IMG/VR virus record: IMGVR_UViG_3300009108_000751
Location: 171,682 to 235,681 of that record
Origin: a virus
DNA length: 64,000 bases
Direction: 5' to 3' (one strand)
The notes beneath the pieces were generated by a model, which saw only the letters and a program-made list of their open reading frames with translations, was not told the DNA's origin and ran no database searches. Below, one piece after another: positions 36,121 through 44,821 of the stretch. The position numbers and the translations under genes were made by a program. The first letter of the stretch is position 1. The number at the start of each line of letters is the position of its first letter.

Positions 36121-38548
36121 TCTTAGTAGCCTCCGCCTCGAAGATATTGACAAGGTGGGTGGAAAATCCGCATCACTTGGAGAGATGATCCAGGAGCTAA
36201 CACAGTTAGGGGTCAACATTCCCGGCGGCTTCGCGGTCACTGTTGATGCTTATCGAGAGTTTATCACTGCTAACGGGCTGGAAGATGAGATACGTCGCCT
36301 GATCGGTGAGTGCGATGTTAATGATCTTGTCCAACTTCGAAAGACAGGCTCCCGGATCCGTGAGATCATTCGTGAAGGTGAGTTTCCTGAGCACATCCGC
36401 GAGGAAATCAAGACCGCCTATCATAACCTGTCGCAGCGTTATGGCAACGAGATCACCGATGTTGCAGTGCGCTCATCAGCCACAGCAGAAGATCTACCCG
36501 ATGCATCCTTCGCAGGCCAGCAGGAAACGTTTCTCAATGTTCGTGGCTGGAAAGGCGTCCTCACCGCGGTGCGAAACTGCTTTGCTTCGCTCTTCACAGA
36601 CAGGGCGATATCTTATAGGGACAACTTTGGTTACGATCACTTCGATGTAGCTCTGTCAGCCTGCATCCAGAAGATGGTGCGCTCTGACTTAGGCGCCTCA
36701 GGCGTGGCTTTCTCACTGGACACTGAGTCAGGTTTCCCAGATGTTGTCCTAATCAACGGCTCCTGGGGATTGGGCGAGATGGTAGTGCAAGGTGCTGTGT
36801 CACCTGATGAGTTCTTGGTTTTCAAACCTACCCTCAAGAAAGGCCACTCCTCCATCATCGAGAAGAAGATGGGCGAGAAGGATCAAAAGATGATCTACTC
36901 AGACAATCCTGGTGACAGGACAAAGATCATCAACACCAACCCTGAGCTAAGAGATAACTTCTGCATTCCTGATGAGACAGCTCTGCAGTTGGCTGACTGG
37001 GTGTGCAAGATCGAGGATTACTACACAGGCATGAAGGGCCACTGGTGCCCGATGGATGTGGAGTGGGCAGTGGACGGACTAAGCGGCAATCTTTACATTG
37101 TTCAGGCCCGCCCCGAAACCATACACTCTCAAAAGCGAAAAGATCACTTGGTCGAATATAAGATCAATGATGACAATCGAGAATCGCGCTTGGTCGGGCA
37201 CGGTGTTGCAGTTGGTGACGGGATTTCTTCTGGGAAGGTGCGCGTCATGTATTCTCTGGACGGTCGCGATGGCACGATGGACGAGAAAGACTTCGAGGAC
37301 GGGGATGTGCTGGTCACTGAGATGACCGACCCTGACTGGGAACCCATCATGAAGAAAGCCTCAGGCATCATCACCAACAAGGGCGGTCGAACCTGTCACG
37401 CAGCTATTGTGGCACGAGAGATGGGCATTCCTGCCATCGTGGGTGCAAAAGGCTTGGACGGAAAGCCGGGAACCGAGCGTTTAAACACCGGACAAATTGT
37501 GACAGTGTCTTGCGCTGAAGGTGATGTGGCGAACATCTACGACGGCATCGTGCTTTACGATGTGGAAAAGACAGATCTCGCGGATCTTCCCAAGACAAGA
37601 ACACCGATCATGATGAACGTTGGCTCGCCCGACCAGGCTTTCAAGTTCTCTTCCATTCCCAATGCTGGAGTAGGCCTGGCTCGGGAAGAGTTTATCATCA
37701 ACAACTACATTCAGGCCCACCCACTGGCGCTGCTGCAGCACAGAGACATGGATGACCCTGAGCTGACCGAGAAGATTGAAGCACTGACGCAAGGCTATGA
37801 CGATGAAGAAACGTTCTTCGTGAAGCGCCTTTCCTACGGTATTGCCAAAATCGGAGCAGCCTTCTATCCCAATGAAGTTATCGTACGCTTCAGCGATTTC
37901 AAATCCAATGAGTATCGAGGCTTGCTAGGTGGTGAGCACTTTGAACCTGAGGAAGAGAACCCAATGCTCGGTTGGCGCGGTGCGTCACGCTACTACTCCC
38001 CGGAATACCGAGAAGCATTTGGCTTGGAGTGCAAAGCGATCCGTCGAGTCAGAGAAAAGATGGGATTGAAGAACGTCACAGTGATGATCCCTTTCTGCAG
38101 GACAGTTGGGGAGCTTCATAAAGTTTATGATGTCATGAAAGTGTACGGCTTGGAACGAGGCAAAGAAGATCTTCGTGTGTTCTTGATGGCAGAGCTACCT
38201 TCCAACGTGATCATGGCGACAGAGTTTGCCAAGCATGTGGACGGATTCTCGATTGGTAGCAATGATCTTACGCAGCTTACCCTAGGGCTTGACAGAGATT
38301 CTGAGCTTGTCCAGCACTTGTACGACGAGAGAGATCAAGCAGTAAAGACGATGCTGTCAATGGTGATCTGTCAAGGCAAGGCATCCGGCGTGAAGGTTGG
38401 AATATGTGGTCAAGGACCATCTGACTTTCCGGACCTGGCACAGTTCCTGGTCGAGCAAGAGATAGACTCTATCTCAGTTACTCCTGACAGCGTGCTTAAA
38501 ACAACACGCGCCATTTATGAGATAGAAAATACTGAAATAATCCGATAG
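36104..38548 (+). CDS. ppsA: Phosphoenolpyruvate synthase (pyruvate, water dikinase)
   Basis: A complete 814-residue enzyme making PEP from pyruvate and ATP. The N-terminal ATP-binding domain has GGKSASLGEM and AVRSSATAEDLPDASFAGQQ. The swivelling domain has GGRTCHAAI with the phosphorylated His near residue 432. The C-terminal PEP domain has NAGVGLAREEF, ENPMLGWRG, FSIGSNDLTQ and GICGQGPSD with the catalytic Cys. ATG 36104 was chosen by homology, with AGGA 10 bases upstream. In a phage it would act as an auxiliary metabolic gene steering carbon toward PEP. Confidence 0.93.
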   Translation: MKYVADLSSLRLEDIDKVGGKSASLGEMIQELTQLGVNIPGGFAVTVDAYREFITANGLEDEIRRLIGECDVNDLVQLRKTGSRIREIIREGEFPEHIREEIKTAYHNLSQRYGNEITDVAVRSSATAEDLPDASFAGQQETFLNVRGWKGVLTAVRNCFASLFTDRAISYRDNFGYDHFDVALSACIQKMVRSDLGASGVAFSLDTESGFPDVVLINGSWGLGEMVVQGAVSPDEFLVFKPTLKKGHSSIIEKKMGEKDQKMIYSDNPGDRTKIINTNPELRDNFCIPDETALQLADWVCKIEDYYTGMKGHWCPMDVEWAVDGLSGNLYIVQARPETIHSQKRKDHLVEYKINDDNRESRLVGHGVAVGDGISSGKVRVMYSLDGRDGTMDEKDFEDGDVLVTEMTDPDWEPIMKKASGIITNKGGRTCHAAIVAREMGIPAIVGAKGLDGKPGTERLNTGQIVTVSCAEGDVANIYDGIVLYDVEKTDLADLPKTRTPIMMNVGSPDQAFKFSSIPNAGVGLAREEFIINNYIQAHPLALLQHRDMDDPELTEKIEALTQGYDDEETFFVKRLSYGIAKIGAAFYPNEVIVRFSDFKSNEYRGLLGGEHFEPEEENPMLGWRGASRYYSPEYREAFGLECKAIRRVREKMGLKNVTVMIPFCRTVGELHKVYDVMKVYGLERGKEDLRVFLMAELPSNVIMATEFAKHVDGFSIGSNDLTQLTLGLDRDSELVQHLYDERDQAVKTMLSMVICQGKASGVKVGICGQGPSDFPDLAQFLVEQEIDSISVTPDSVLKTTRAIYEIENTEIIR

Positions 38549-38584
38549 AACGACAGCTGAGTATAATGCTGTAGTCTAAGACAT

Positions 38585-38598
38585 AGTTATTAATAACT
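38585..38598. promoter_or_regulatory. Palindrome upstream of ftsH
   Basis: AGTTATTAATAACT is a perfect 14-base palindrome, flanked by further complementary bases, 10 bases before the FtsH start. A TATAAT at 38561-38566 lies just upstream. It could be an operator or a leader hairpin near the ribosome site. Its role is unknown. Confidence 0.35.
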
Positions 38599-38608
38599 GT
38601 GAGGTCAA

Positions 38609-40444
38609 ATGAGAAGATTTCGTCTCGGTAACACACCACCACAAACTCTTGCGATCTGGGCGCTAGCGCTCGGGCTGATCTTTATTTTGATAGCGCTCCC
38701 TGGCGCTCCGCGCAACCAAGCAAGACACGTTAGCTATACTGAAATGATCCAGTATGTCAAGGAGCTTCCTTCTGATAGGGAGGGCTCTGCAAAGCTTATC
38801 ATTAGCGGAGACAAGTGGGAGCTGCACCAGAAAGACGACCCGCTTGTCATAAAGACAACTGGGCCTGTCACCGAAAGCCTTCTAGAGCTAGCTCAAAAAC
38901 AGCATCCAGGATTGCGCTTGGTTATCAAGCCCGCAGAGCCACCATCTGCCTTTTGGTCGTTAATTATTGCCATCTTACCTTTCCTCTTCCTTGGCTTGCT
39001 GTTTTGGTTCTTCATGCGAGGCATGATGAAAGGGCAGGGAAGAGCTATGGACTTCAACAAGAGCAAACATACTCTGATGGCACCAGGGGAGAATGACAAG
39101 CGCTTCACTGACGTTGCGGGTTGTGATGAAGCCAAGCAAGATCTGGAAGAGATAGTTGAATATCTCAGAGAGCCTGCTAAGTTCTACAAGATCGGTGCTA
39201 AGCTTCCAAAAGGTATGCTTCTAGTCGGCCCACCAGGCACAGGCAAGACACTGCTGGCGAAGGCACTGGCTGGCGAAGCAGGTGTGCACTTCCTCACTAT
39301 CTCAGGTTCCGACTTTGTGGAGATGTTTGTAGGTGTTGGCGCCGCGCGCGTACGCGATCTATTTAAAGACGCTTCCTCTTTCGCACCCGCCATTGTTTTC
39401 ATCGACGAGATCGATGCCGTAGGCCGCCAACGAGGTGCAGGTATGGGCGGAGGCCACGACGAACGTGAGCAGACACTCAATCAGCTCCTGGTGGAGATGG
39501 ACGGTTTCGCTGAGAACAGTGGTATCATTGTCCTAGCCGCATCTAACCGACCCGATGTCCTGGATCCTGCCCTGCTCAGGCCCGGTCGCTTCGATCGTCG
39601 TGTAACTGTTGGACGCCCTGACATAAAAGGCCGCGCAGAGATCCTGAGAATACATCTGAGGGACATTCCTCTGTCCCCGTTGGTGGATATTCAAGTTGTG
39701 GCTCGTTCCACACCAGGAATGACAGGAGCAGATTTAGCTAATCTGTGCAACGAGGCAGCACTCGCTGCAGCCCGGGAAAGCCGTGAAAAGGTGGAGCCGC
39801 AAGATTTTGAGCTAGCTCGAGACAAGGTCACGATGGGATCTCCTCGCAAGTCGATGGTGATGTCCGACGAGCAGAAGCTGGCGACCGCCCGACATGAAGC
39901 CGGTCATACTGTCGTAGCTTTCCACACCAAAACGTCAGATCCCTTGCACAAGGTGACCATCATTCCACACGGAGGTGCCTTGGGATTGACGATGCAGTTA
40001 CCCGAAGAGGACAAGTATTGCGCCACTCAGGAAGAGTATGAGGACAGGATCAAGGTGCTGCTGGGCGGATATCTGGCCGAGAAGATGTACTACGGTGACA
40101 AAGGATCTACTACAGGTGTAAAGAATGACCTGCAAAGAGCCAAAGCGATCGCAGCTGGCATGGTTAAAGAGTTTGGCATGTCTGAGCTTGGACCAATCTA
40201 CAACTCCTCAGGAAATGACAATGTGTTCTTGGGCAGAGAGATGTCTATGTCTAGGAGAGGTGATATCAGTGAAGAGGTATCGTCTTCAATTGACCGTGAA
40301 ATCAGAAGCATTATTGAGGCATGCATGGATAAGGCCAAGGGCATCTTGCTGCACAACAAGATCGCAATGGACAAGCTCGTGGATGATCTAATGGAGCATG
40401 AGACATTAAACGCCGAGCAGATCAGCGAAGTATTATCCAGCTAA
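38609..40444 (+). CDS. ftsH: FtsH-type membrane AAA+ zinc protease
   Basis: A 611-residue membrane protease. Two membrane helices (residues about 14-31 and 112-137) flank a small periplasmic domain. The AAA module has [18 protein letters not shown] (near 207), IVFIDEIDA and the second region of homology ([10 protein letters not shown]). The protease has HEAGH near residue 428. All catalytic motifs are intact. It could degrade host membrane proteins or repressors, or (as in cyanophages) protect membrane complexes during infection. Confidence 0.95.
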   Translation: MRRFRLGNTPPQTLAIWALALGLIFILIALPGAPRNQARHVSYTEMIQYVKELPSDREGSAKLIISGDKWELHQKDDPLVIKTTGPVTESLLELAQKQHPGLRLVIKPAEPPSAFWSLIIAILPFLFLGLLFWFFMRGMMKGQGRAMDFNKSKHTLMAPGENDKRFTDVAGCDEAKQDLEEIVEYLREPAKFYKIGAKLPKGMLLVGPPGTGKTLLAKALAGEAGVHFLTISGSDFVEMFVGVGAARVRDLFKDASSFAPAIVFIDEIDAVGRQRGAGMGGGHDEREQTLNQLLVEMDGFAENSGIIVLAASNRPDVLDPALLRPGRFDRRVTVGRPDIKGRAEILRIHLRDIPLSPLVDIQVVARSTPGMTGADLANLCNEAALAAARESREKVEPQDFELARDKVTMGSPRKSMVMSDEQKLATARHEAGHTVVAFHTKTSDPLHKVTIIPHGGALGLTMQLPEEDKYCATQEEYEDRIKVLLGGYLAEKMYYGDKGSTTGVKNDLQRAKAIAAGMVKEFGMSELGPIYNSSGNDNVFLGREMSMSRRGDISEEVSSSIDREIRSIIEACMDKAKGILLHNKIAMDKLVDDLMEHETLNAEQISEVLSS

Positions 40445-40449
40445 CATTT

Positions 40450-40537
40450 GGAGAGTTGACCGAGAGGCCGATGGTGGTCGCCTGGAACGCGGCTGTAGAG
40501 CAATCTACCGAGGGTTCGAATCCCTCACTCTCCTCCA
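40450..40537 (+). tRNA. tRNA-Ser (anticodon GGA)
   Basis: Acceptor stem GGAGAGT (40450-40456) pairs fully with ACTCTCC (40527-40533). The anticodon stem GTCGC/GCGGC encloses loop CTGGAAC, giving anticodon GGA for UCC/UCU serine codons. A long variable arm (GTAGA-GCAA-TCTAC) marks a class II tRNA, and the T arm is GAGGG-TTCGAAT-CCCTC. The 3' CCA is encoded, and the discriminator is T instead of the common G. It is the only tRNA I find. Confidence 0.95.
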
Positions 40538-40557
40538 TATACAATCCGGATAGCTTT

Positions 40558-40585
40558 GTGTATCTTTAAAAGCTACCTTTATAAT
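40558..40585 (+). promoter_or_regulatory. Class A promoter candidate, GTGTAT-16-TATAAT
   Basis: GTGTAT (40558-40563) and TATAAT (40580-40585) are 16 bases apart. The predicted transcript would begin almost at the GGAG ribosome site of the protease gene (start 40598), giving a very short leader. Confidence 0.5.
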
Positions 40586-40597
40586 GCGACTGGAGAT

Positions 40598-41422
40598 ATG
40601 TTGAAGAAGATTAATCTTAATCAAATCGAAGTGATTACCATTTTAGGTATTTTGTCTTGTGTTGCACTAATACTAATGTTTGCAACTGGCTGTGCTAAAC
40701 AACCAGAGGTTACTGACGTAGTTCCATCCCCATCAGCGTTCGAAAAGAGAATGGCTTCTGAGTATGAAGGAACTGTGGTTCCTGCCGCGAGGCTTAATCG
40801 AGCTGAGCGCAGAGGGCGAGCAGGTGCAGTCAAGGTTTTTACCCCGGGCTCCGGTCGCGGCAGTGGGTGCTATGTGACTTACAAGGGTGCCCATCTAGTT
40901 GTAACTGCAGCCCATGTATTTGATGATTCTTCCGCCAATTGGGTGTGGGTCGTCAGGGGAGGCAAGAAAATCAAAGCCCACCCGGTCTATTTTGACAAGG
41001 GTGAAGATATCGGTCTGCTTGCCACCAAGCCTATGGACATGGTGACACCTACAAAACTAAACGTTAGAACCCCTTACCCGCCTGTAGGGGAAGAATTAAC
41101 ATACTCAGGTTATCCCGGTCGACATGATTTACTGACCATTCGAGGCGAGGTTGTAGGATATCAAAAAATCTGGGACCAGAGAGAAAAGATTGTAATCCAT
41201 ACCTATGGCTGGCCAGGAGCATCTGGCTCTTGCTTCTTTGATAAGCGGGGAAGGATGGCAGGCGTCCTCGTTGCTATACCGATCGGCCGAGGATATGTGC
41301 CCCAGCTTTTGGAAAGCATGATCTTTGCAACTCCAATCAAAGTCTTAGATCTGGACAAGCTGGATAAGAATCTTTGCACACTGCAACCTGATATTCGCCC
41401 TAGCTTCTGTTCGAAAAAGTAA
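40598..41422 (+). CDS. Trypsin-like serine protease, lipoprotein
   Basis: A 274-residue protein from ATG 40598 (GGAG upstream). A basic start and hydrophobic helix end in a lipobox FATGC near residue 34. The chymotrypsin-fold domain has GRGSGCYV, the catalytic His in VTAAHVF (near 106), Asp in GEDIGLL and Ser in GASGSCFF. It would be a lipid-anchored envelope protease, perhaps processing host surface proteins or degrading receptors. It follows the tRNA gene and overlaps the next gene by one base. Confidence 0.82.
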   Translation: MLKKINLNQIEVITILGILSCVALILMFATGCAKQPEVTDVVPSPSAFEKRMASEYEGTVVPAARLNRAERRGRAGAVKVFTPGSGRGSGCYVTYKGAHLVVTAAHVFDDSSANWVWVVRGGKKIKAHPVYFDKGEDIGLLATKPMDMVTPTKLNVRTPYPPVGEELTYSGYPGRHDLLTIRGEVVGYQKIWDQREKIVIHTYGWPGASGSCFFDKRGRMAGVLVAIPIGRGYVPQLLESMIFATPIKVLDLDKLDKNLCTLQPDIRPSFCSKK

Positions 41423-41772
41423 TGTTCAAGGTAATACTTCTTCTCGCTGGTCTTCCTTTCTTTCATCCGGAGAAAGAGATTAAGTGCCCGAAGTATATGC
41501 CTGGATCAAACATTCCTGTACCCAACGGTGTTGTATTTCAATACACGCGCGAGCAGTGGCGAAACAACCAGATGAGATGCTACTGTGAGACTGTTAAGCA
41601 TGTTGAAGACATGTGCATTCGAGCAGGATATAATAAGTCACGATGTGTCGCAAAAACAAACGTGTGGATACAAGAGAACTTTCCCGTAATCCCTAATCCA
41701 GATGGAGGCGGAGGCAATAATGAAAGAGATGGCCGCGCAAACTTTATCCTTAACATCAGGACCGTTCCGTAA
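41422..41772 (+). CDS. Small Cys-containing, probably exported protein
   Basis: A 116-residue protein with a short hydrophobic start (MFKVILLLAGLPFF) that may be a signal peptide. Several cysteines (IKCPKY, MRCYCETV, DMCIRAGY, SRCVAK) suggest disulfides. A Gly/Asn-rich linker follows. It sits between a secreted protease and a pilin-like gene (TAATG overlap upstream). No family recognised. Confidence 0.55.
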   Translation: MFKVILLLAGLPFFHPEKEIKCPKYMPGSNIPVPNGVVFQYTREQWRNNQMRCYCETVKHVEDMCIRAGYNKSRCVAKTNVWIQENFPVIPNPDGGGGNNERDGRANFILNIRTVP

Positions 41773-42190
41773 GCGAGGAATGGCGCTCGCCATCACTCTG
41801 ATGATGCTCGTGGTTATCTCCATGAGCGCAGTGATGCTGTGGAATAGTACTTATTTAGAGACTCTAATTGCAGGCAATCGACGCAGAGCGATGCATGCAA
41901 AACACTCAGCAATGTCAGGTATCAACCACTTCATGGCGATGAAAGTTTACGACTCCGACGTTCGAAATATGCTGGGTGATCGAAGCAAGGGTGAGCTTAT
42001 AGAGCTTACTCATATCCCGGGAACGAAGCAATTCTATAAAGTAGAAGTCAGTACTTGCTGCGACCGCAATGGGCAAATTTTACCTGAAGATATGTTCAGA
42101 GTGATCTCCACGGGTTATTATGGAACCAAACCTAATGTGATGGCCGAATCTGTTGTCGAGGCCTTCATTCAAACTAGAGAAGAGAGATAA
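41720..42190 (+). CDS. PilX-like type IV minor pilin / prepilin-like protein
   Basis: A 156-residue protein from ATG 41720 (GGAGG five bases upstream). FRKRGMALAITLMMLVVISM is a prepilin-like leader and helix, with cleavage expected after the Gly. STYLETLIAGNRRRAMHAKHSAM matches the conserved T-x-LE-x-x-(M/I)AGN...A segment of PilX/PilV minor pilins. The usual Glu5 is not present. Such pilins cap or start type IV pili. A phage copy might alter pilus assembly to block competitors or aid entry and release (inference). Confidence 0.75.
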   Translation: MKEMAAQTLSLTSGPFRKRGMALAITLMMLVVISMSAVMLWNSTYLETLIAGNRRRAMHAKHSAMSGINHFMAMKVYDSDVRNMLGDRSKGELIELTHIPGTKQFYKVEVSTCCDRNGQILPEDMFRVISTGYYGTKPNVMAESVVEAFIQTREER

Positions 42191-42191
42191 C

Positions 42192-43031
42192 GTGAATCAA
42201 ATTGAAATCAAGCTGCTGCCCTGGTATTACCACTTATGTGAGTACTATGGTGTTTCCCCTGAACAAGCCCTAAAACTCGGCACTAGATCTAATGGTCGCA
42301 AACCTAGTCTTCCTGGGTCTTCAACGTGCCAAGCAGTTTCTGACATGACACTTGAGGATATCTGGGAAAGCCGGGAAAGAAAATCCATAGAAGACGTGTT
42401 CCAGTTTTATAAAGACCAGGGATCTTGGAGTACTTTTAGGCAGTGTGTCCGGCACAAAGATCTGATCCAGCTGCACATGTCGCTTTTATCACAAACTGTG
42501 CCTCTAGGCGGTCACGTTTGTGAGTACGGATCCGGAGTTGCACCTTACATGAATACTTTATTGCAAGCAGTACCCGCAGATTCACAGCTAGATGTCTCTA
42601 TTGTTGATGTTGATTGTGAACATTTTACTTTCGGTCAGTGGCGCCTGAATGACATTAAGGAAAAGAGAGGCATGACTAATGTGTCCATACAGGCACATGA
42701 AGCTCAAGTTGACTCTCTTCCTACTTTTCACAAGCCGCTCGACGCCGCGTTTTTGTTTGAAGTTATTGAGCATACTCCAGATCCAGTCGCTCTGATATCT
42801 AACTTGCACGCACAGATGAATCCAGGAGCATGTCTGGTTGAGAACTTCATCCTGGCGAATGACGTCTTAGATGCGCCTGAGTTTGATGGGCCTGACCTGA
42901 GGTCTGCAGCTTTGCTTAGAGATGATTATCTAAGCTTCATAAAAGATAATTTTGTTCTCCTCAGCGATGCTGATCCCGACCAAAGTTTTAAAGAGAATCC
43001 TAACGCTACCCGCGCCTGGAGAAAGAAGTAG
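42192..43031 (+). CDS. SAM-dependent methyltransferase-like protein
   Basis: A 279-residue protein with the GTG start at 42192. VCEYGSGVAPYMNTLL (near residue 112) is motif I for S-adenosylmethionine binding, DVSIVDVD is the following acidic strand and FLFEVIEHTPDP is typical of class I methyltransferases. The acceptor is unknown; a sugar or lipid is as likely as nucleic acid. It starts one base after the pilin-like gene stop. Confidence 0.75.
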   Translation: MNQIEIKLLPWYYHLCEYYGVSPEQALKLGTRSNGRKPSLPGSSTCQAVSDMTLEDIWESRERKSIEDVFQFYKDQGSWSTFRQCVRHKDLIQLHMSLLSQTVPLGGHVCEYGSGVAPYMNTLLQAVPADSQLDVSIVDVDCEHFTFGQWRLNDIKEKRGMTNVSIQAHEAQVDSLPTFHKPLDAAFLFEVIEHTPDPVALISNLHAQMNPGACLVENFILANDVLDAPEFDGPDLRSAALLRDDYLSFIKDNFVLLSDADPDQSFKENPNATRAWRKK

Positions 43032-43034
43032 CCA

Positions 43035-43583
43035 TTGAACATCTTTGTCCTTGATCGAGATCCTGAGATCGCAGCCAAATACCACTGCAACAAGCACGTC
43101 GTGAAGATGATCTTGGAAAGTGGGCAAATGCTGTGCGGTGCTCACTGGCTCTCATTCCTGCATAAGAACGGCAAGGATCTTAAATCTTTCAAGAGGGTGC
43201 GTGATGCGCAAGCTTGGTTGTGGGAGAACATGCCCAAGCACAAGCAACCACCCTGGAAACTGTCACACGCCAACCACCCATGCTCAGCCTGGACGAGAGA
43301 GTCAAAAGACAACTACCGCTGGCACTGTGAGCTTGGGCTGGAGCTGTGTGCTGAATACACCCGGCGCTACGGTAAGATCCACAAGTCAGAACAGCTTCAC
43401 AACTGGCTGACCGACAATGTGCCTGACATTCCTGATATCGGTCGCACTGAGCATCCAGCATGCATGCCTGATGAGTGCAAGGTCGATAGCGTGGTGGAGT
43501 CATATAAGAACTACTACCGCGAATACAAGAAGCGCCTTGCAGTGTGGGAACCCAGGGCAACTACCCCATCGTGGTTTGTGTAA
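43035..43583 (+). CDS. Conserved phage protein of the 'CNKHVVKM' type
   Basis: A 182-residue protein from a TTG start. FVLDRDPEIAAKYHCNKHVVKMILES, NHPCSAWTRESKDNYRWH, EYTRRYGKIHKSE and MPDECKVDSVVESYKNYY are conserved in a family common in marine phages. I recall annotations of this family as pyrimidine-dimer glycosylase-like, but I cannot verify that. No nuclease motif is decisive. The stop codon overlaps the next promoter's -35 element. Confidence 0.65.
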   Translation: MNIFVLDRDPEIAAKYHCNKHVVKMILESGQMLCGAHWLSFLHKNGKDLKSFKRVRDAQAWLWENMPKHKQPPWKLSHANHPCSAWTRESKDNYRWHCELGLELCAEYTRRYGKIHKSEQLHNWLTDNVPDIPDIGRTEHPACMPDECKVDSVVESYKNYYREYKKRLAVWEPRATTPSWFV

Positions 43584-43605
43584 ATCACAGGGAAATTGAT
43601 ATAAT
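43578..43605 (+). promoter_or_regulatory. Class A promoter candidate, GTGTAA-16-TATAAT
   Basis: GTGTAA (43578-43583) and TATAAT (43600-43605) are 16 bases apart, with the extended GTGTAAATCAC identical to the copy at 27824. A TGGAGG ribosome site and TTG start follow. It launches the small GDLV gene array. Confidence 0.62.
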
Positions 43606-43622
43606 AGTTTTGGAGGAATACC

Positions 43623-43799
43623 TTGCCACGCGAACCTAAGTTCAAGACGGGAGACACTGTCACCGCACGCTACGGAAAGAAAGTAATCAGATCTGCAGAG
43701 ATCATGGCTTATAACAAGAATAACAACTACTACTGGCTCAAGATTAATGAAGAGTTTATGTGGTTGCCAGAATGCACTCTGATACTCAACAAGGTCTAA
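43623..43799 (+). CDS. Small GDLV-family (SH3/KOW-like) protein
   Basis: A 58-residue protein with a TTG start supported by GGAGG six bases upstream and a good promoter. FKTGDTVTARYGKK opens the barrel, and YYWLKINEEFMWLPECTLI forms later strands. It is the first gene of the small-gene array, ending one base before the next start. Function unknown. Confidence 0.62.
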   Translation: MPREPKFKTGDTVTARYGKKVIRSAEIMAYNKNNNYYWLKINEEFMWLPECTLILNKV

Positions 43800-43973
43800 A
43801 TGGATATTCCGCACTTAATGCCTGGCATGCTTGTCCGGACTAATATTCTAGAGCTTGAGACTGTGTGCGGAACTCCGGGCAAGATCATTGAATATGACGG
43901 AAAAGGCTTCTACAAGATTGATTTTTCGGGAATGATTAGGACTATACATTACAAGGGATTAATAGGATGGTGA
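43800..43973 (+). CDS. Small GDLV-family (SH3/KOW-like) protein
   Basis: A 57-residue protein: LMPGMLVRTNILELE, then GTPGKIIEYDGKGFYKIDFSG and IRTIHYKGL. It follows the family strand order with GMLV for GDLV. It overlaps the next member by seven bases. Function unknown. Confidence 0.58.
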   Translation: MDIPHLMPGMLVRTNILELETVCGTPGKIIEYDGKGFYKIDFSGMIRTIHYKGLIGW

Positions 43974-44269
43974 AGCCACCGGGCAGAAAAATCCAGTTGC
44001 GCCCACTGAATCTTAATGCAGGAGATCTCGTAAAGTATGTCGCCGTAAGAGGCTTCAACAGTATGTCAGGCAAGAAGGGCTTTGTCATCAAGAAGACGCA
44101 GTCCCGCTCGCCCCACCGGACAGATGTGTATCTAGTAAAGTTTCAGAACGAGGATCCAAGCGAAGTTGATGAGAGATGGTTGCAGAGAATATTTAGCAAC
44201 GAGGATGTGAGCAATGATAATCTGCATATGCAACGTGATCAGCGACAAGGACATTCGGAAAGCGATTGA
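43967..44269 (+). CDS. GDLV-family (SH3/KOW-like) protein
   Basis: A 100-residue member with a 20-residue basic N-terminal extension, then LNAGDLVKYV, GKKGFVIKKTQSRSPHRTDVYLVKF and a hydrophilic tail. The tail is read over the start of the Bfd-like gene, so its last 18 residues may be a by-product of overlap. Function unknown. Confidence 0.6.
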   Translation: MVKPPGRKIQLRPLNLNAGDLVKYVAVRGFNSMSGKKGFVIKKTQSRSPHRTDVYLVKFQNEDPSEVDERWLQRIFSNEDVSNDNLHMQRDQRQGHSESD

Positions 44270-44405
44270 TGATGGAGCCTCTGATTTCAATGAGTTCGCT
44301 AAGAAGTCAGGCATAGGAGATGACTGCGGAAGTTGTCACAAGTTTGCGCGCACATTTTTTGAAAAGTACTATGTTAAACAAGTTCAACCCCGGCGATCTC
44401 GTTAG
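44214..44405 (+). CDS. Bacterioferritin-associated ferredoxin (Bfd)-like [2Fe-2S] protein
   Basis: A 63-residue protein. MIICICNVISDKDIRKAI and GDDCGSCHKFARTFFE reproduce the Bfd pattern, with Cys4, Cys6, Cys38 and Cys41 as the cluster ligands and the typical helix between them. Bfd releases iron from bacterioferritin; related domains occur in NirB and NifU-like proteins. A phage copy could tap host iron stores. Both ends overlap GDLV genes, and its last residues (RRSR) are read over PGDLVR in another frame. Confidence 0.82.
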   Translation: MIICICNVISDKDIRKAIDDGASDFNEFAKKSGIGDDCGSCHKFARTFFEKYYVKQVQPRRSR

Positions 44406-44547
44406 AATAAAAAAGCACTGTAAAATAGGCGGCCAAGTCGGTATAATCTTTAAGAGTTATTACGGCATGGAACATGACCTCTTGATGTCATCAGGTCAGA
44501 AGATCCGGGCTCTTGAAATGAATATTGAGCCTGTTAATGAAAGCTAG
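44371..44547 (+). CDS. Small GDLV-family (SH3/KOW-like) protein
   Basis: A 58-residue protein, a clear family example: [47 protein letters not shown] 44371 was chosen because it places GDLV about nine residues from the start, as in relatives. It overlaps the Bfd-like gene by 35 bases. Confidence 0.65.
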   Translation: MLNKFNPGDLVRIKKHCKIGGQVGIIFKSYYGMEHDLLMSSGQKIRALEMNIEPVNES

Positions 44548-44821
44548 CGGATGGAAGTATGCGATGATCTTAGTAGACATCGATGAGTTCGATCAAGAAG
44601 TGTGCCAGCTTTCAGAGCTTTACAATATAGAGGGTTCCCCTGCATTTTGCAAGACTGATCTTCTCTCTTCATGGGAGTTGATGCAAGCTGCTAAAGACGT
44701 CCAGCGAGACGGCGTCAATCGATGGTTTTATGAGAACGGAACTTTCTCGTGGGAGAAAGAAGAAGGAATGAGCAAGTATTCTTGGGACTGGGCTCCCAAT
44801 GAAACGGGAAATAATGAGTAA
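44537..44821 (+). CDS. Hypothetical protein in the small-gene array
   Basis: A 94-residue acidic, Trp-rich protein (WKYAMILVDIDEFD, WFYENGTFSWEKEEG, YSWDWAPNE). It overlaps its neighbours by 11 and 8 bases. An internal ATG at 44564 is an alternative start. Family unknown. Confidence 0.5.
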   Translation: MKASGWKYAMILVDIDEFDQEVCQLSELYNIEGSPAFCKTDLLSSWELMQAAKDVQRDGVNRWFYENGTFSWEKEEGMSKYSWDWAPNETGNNE

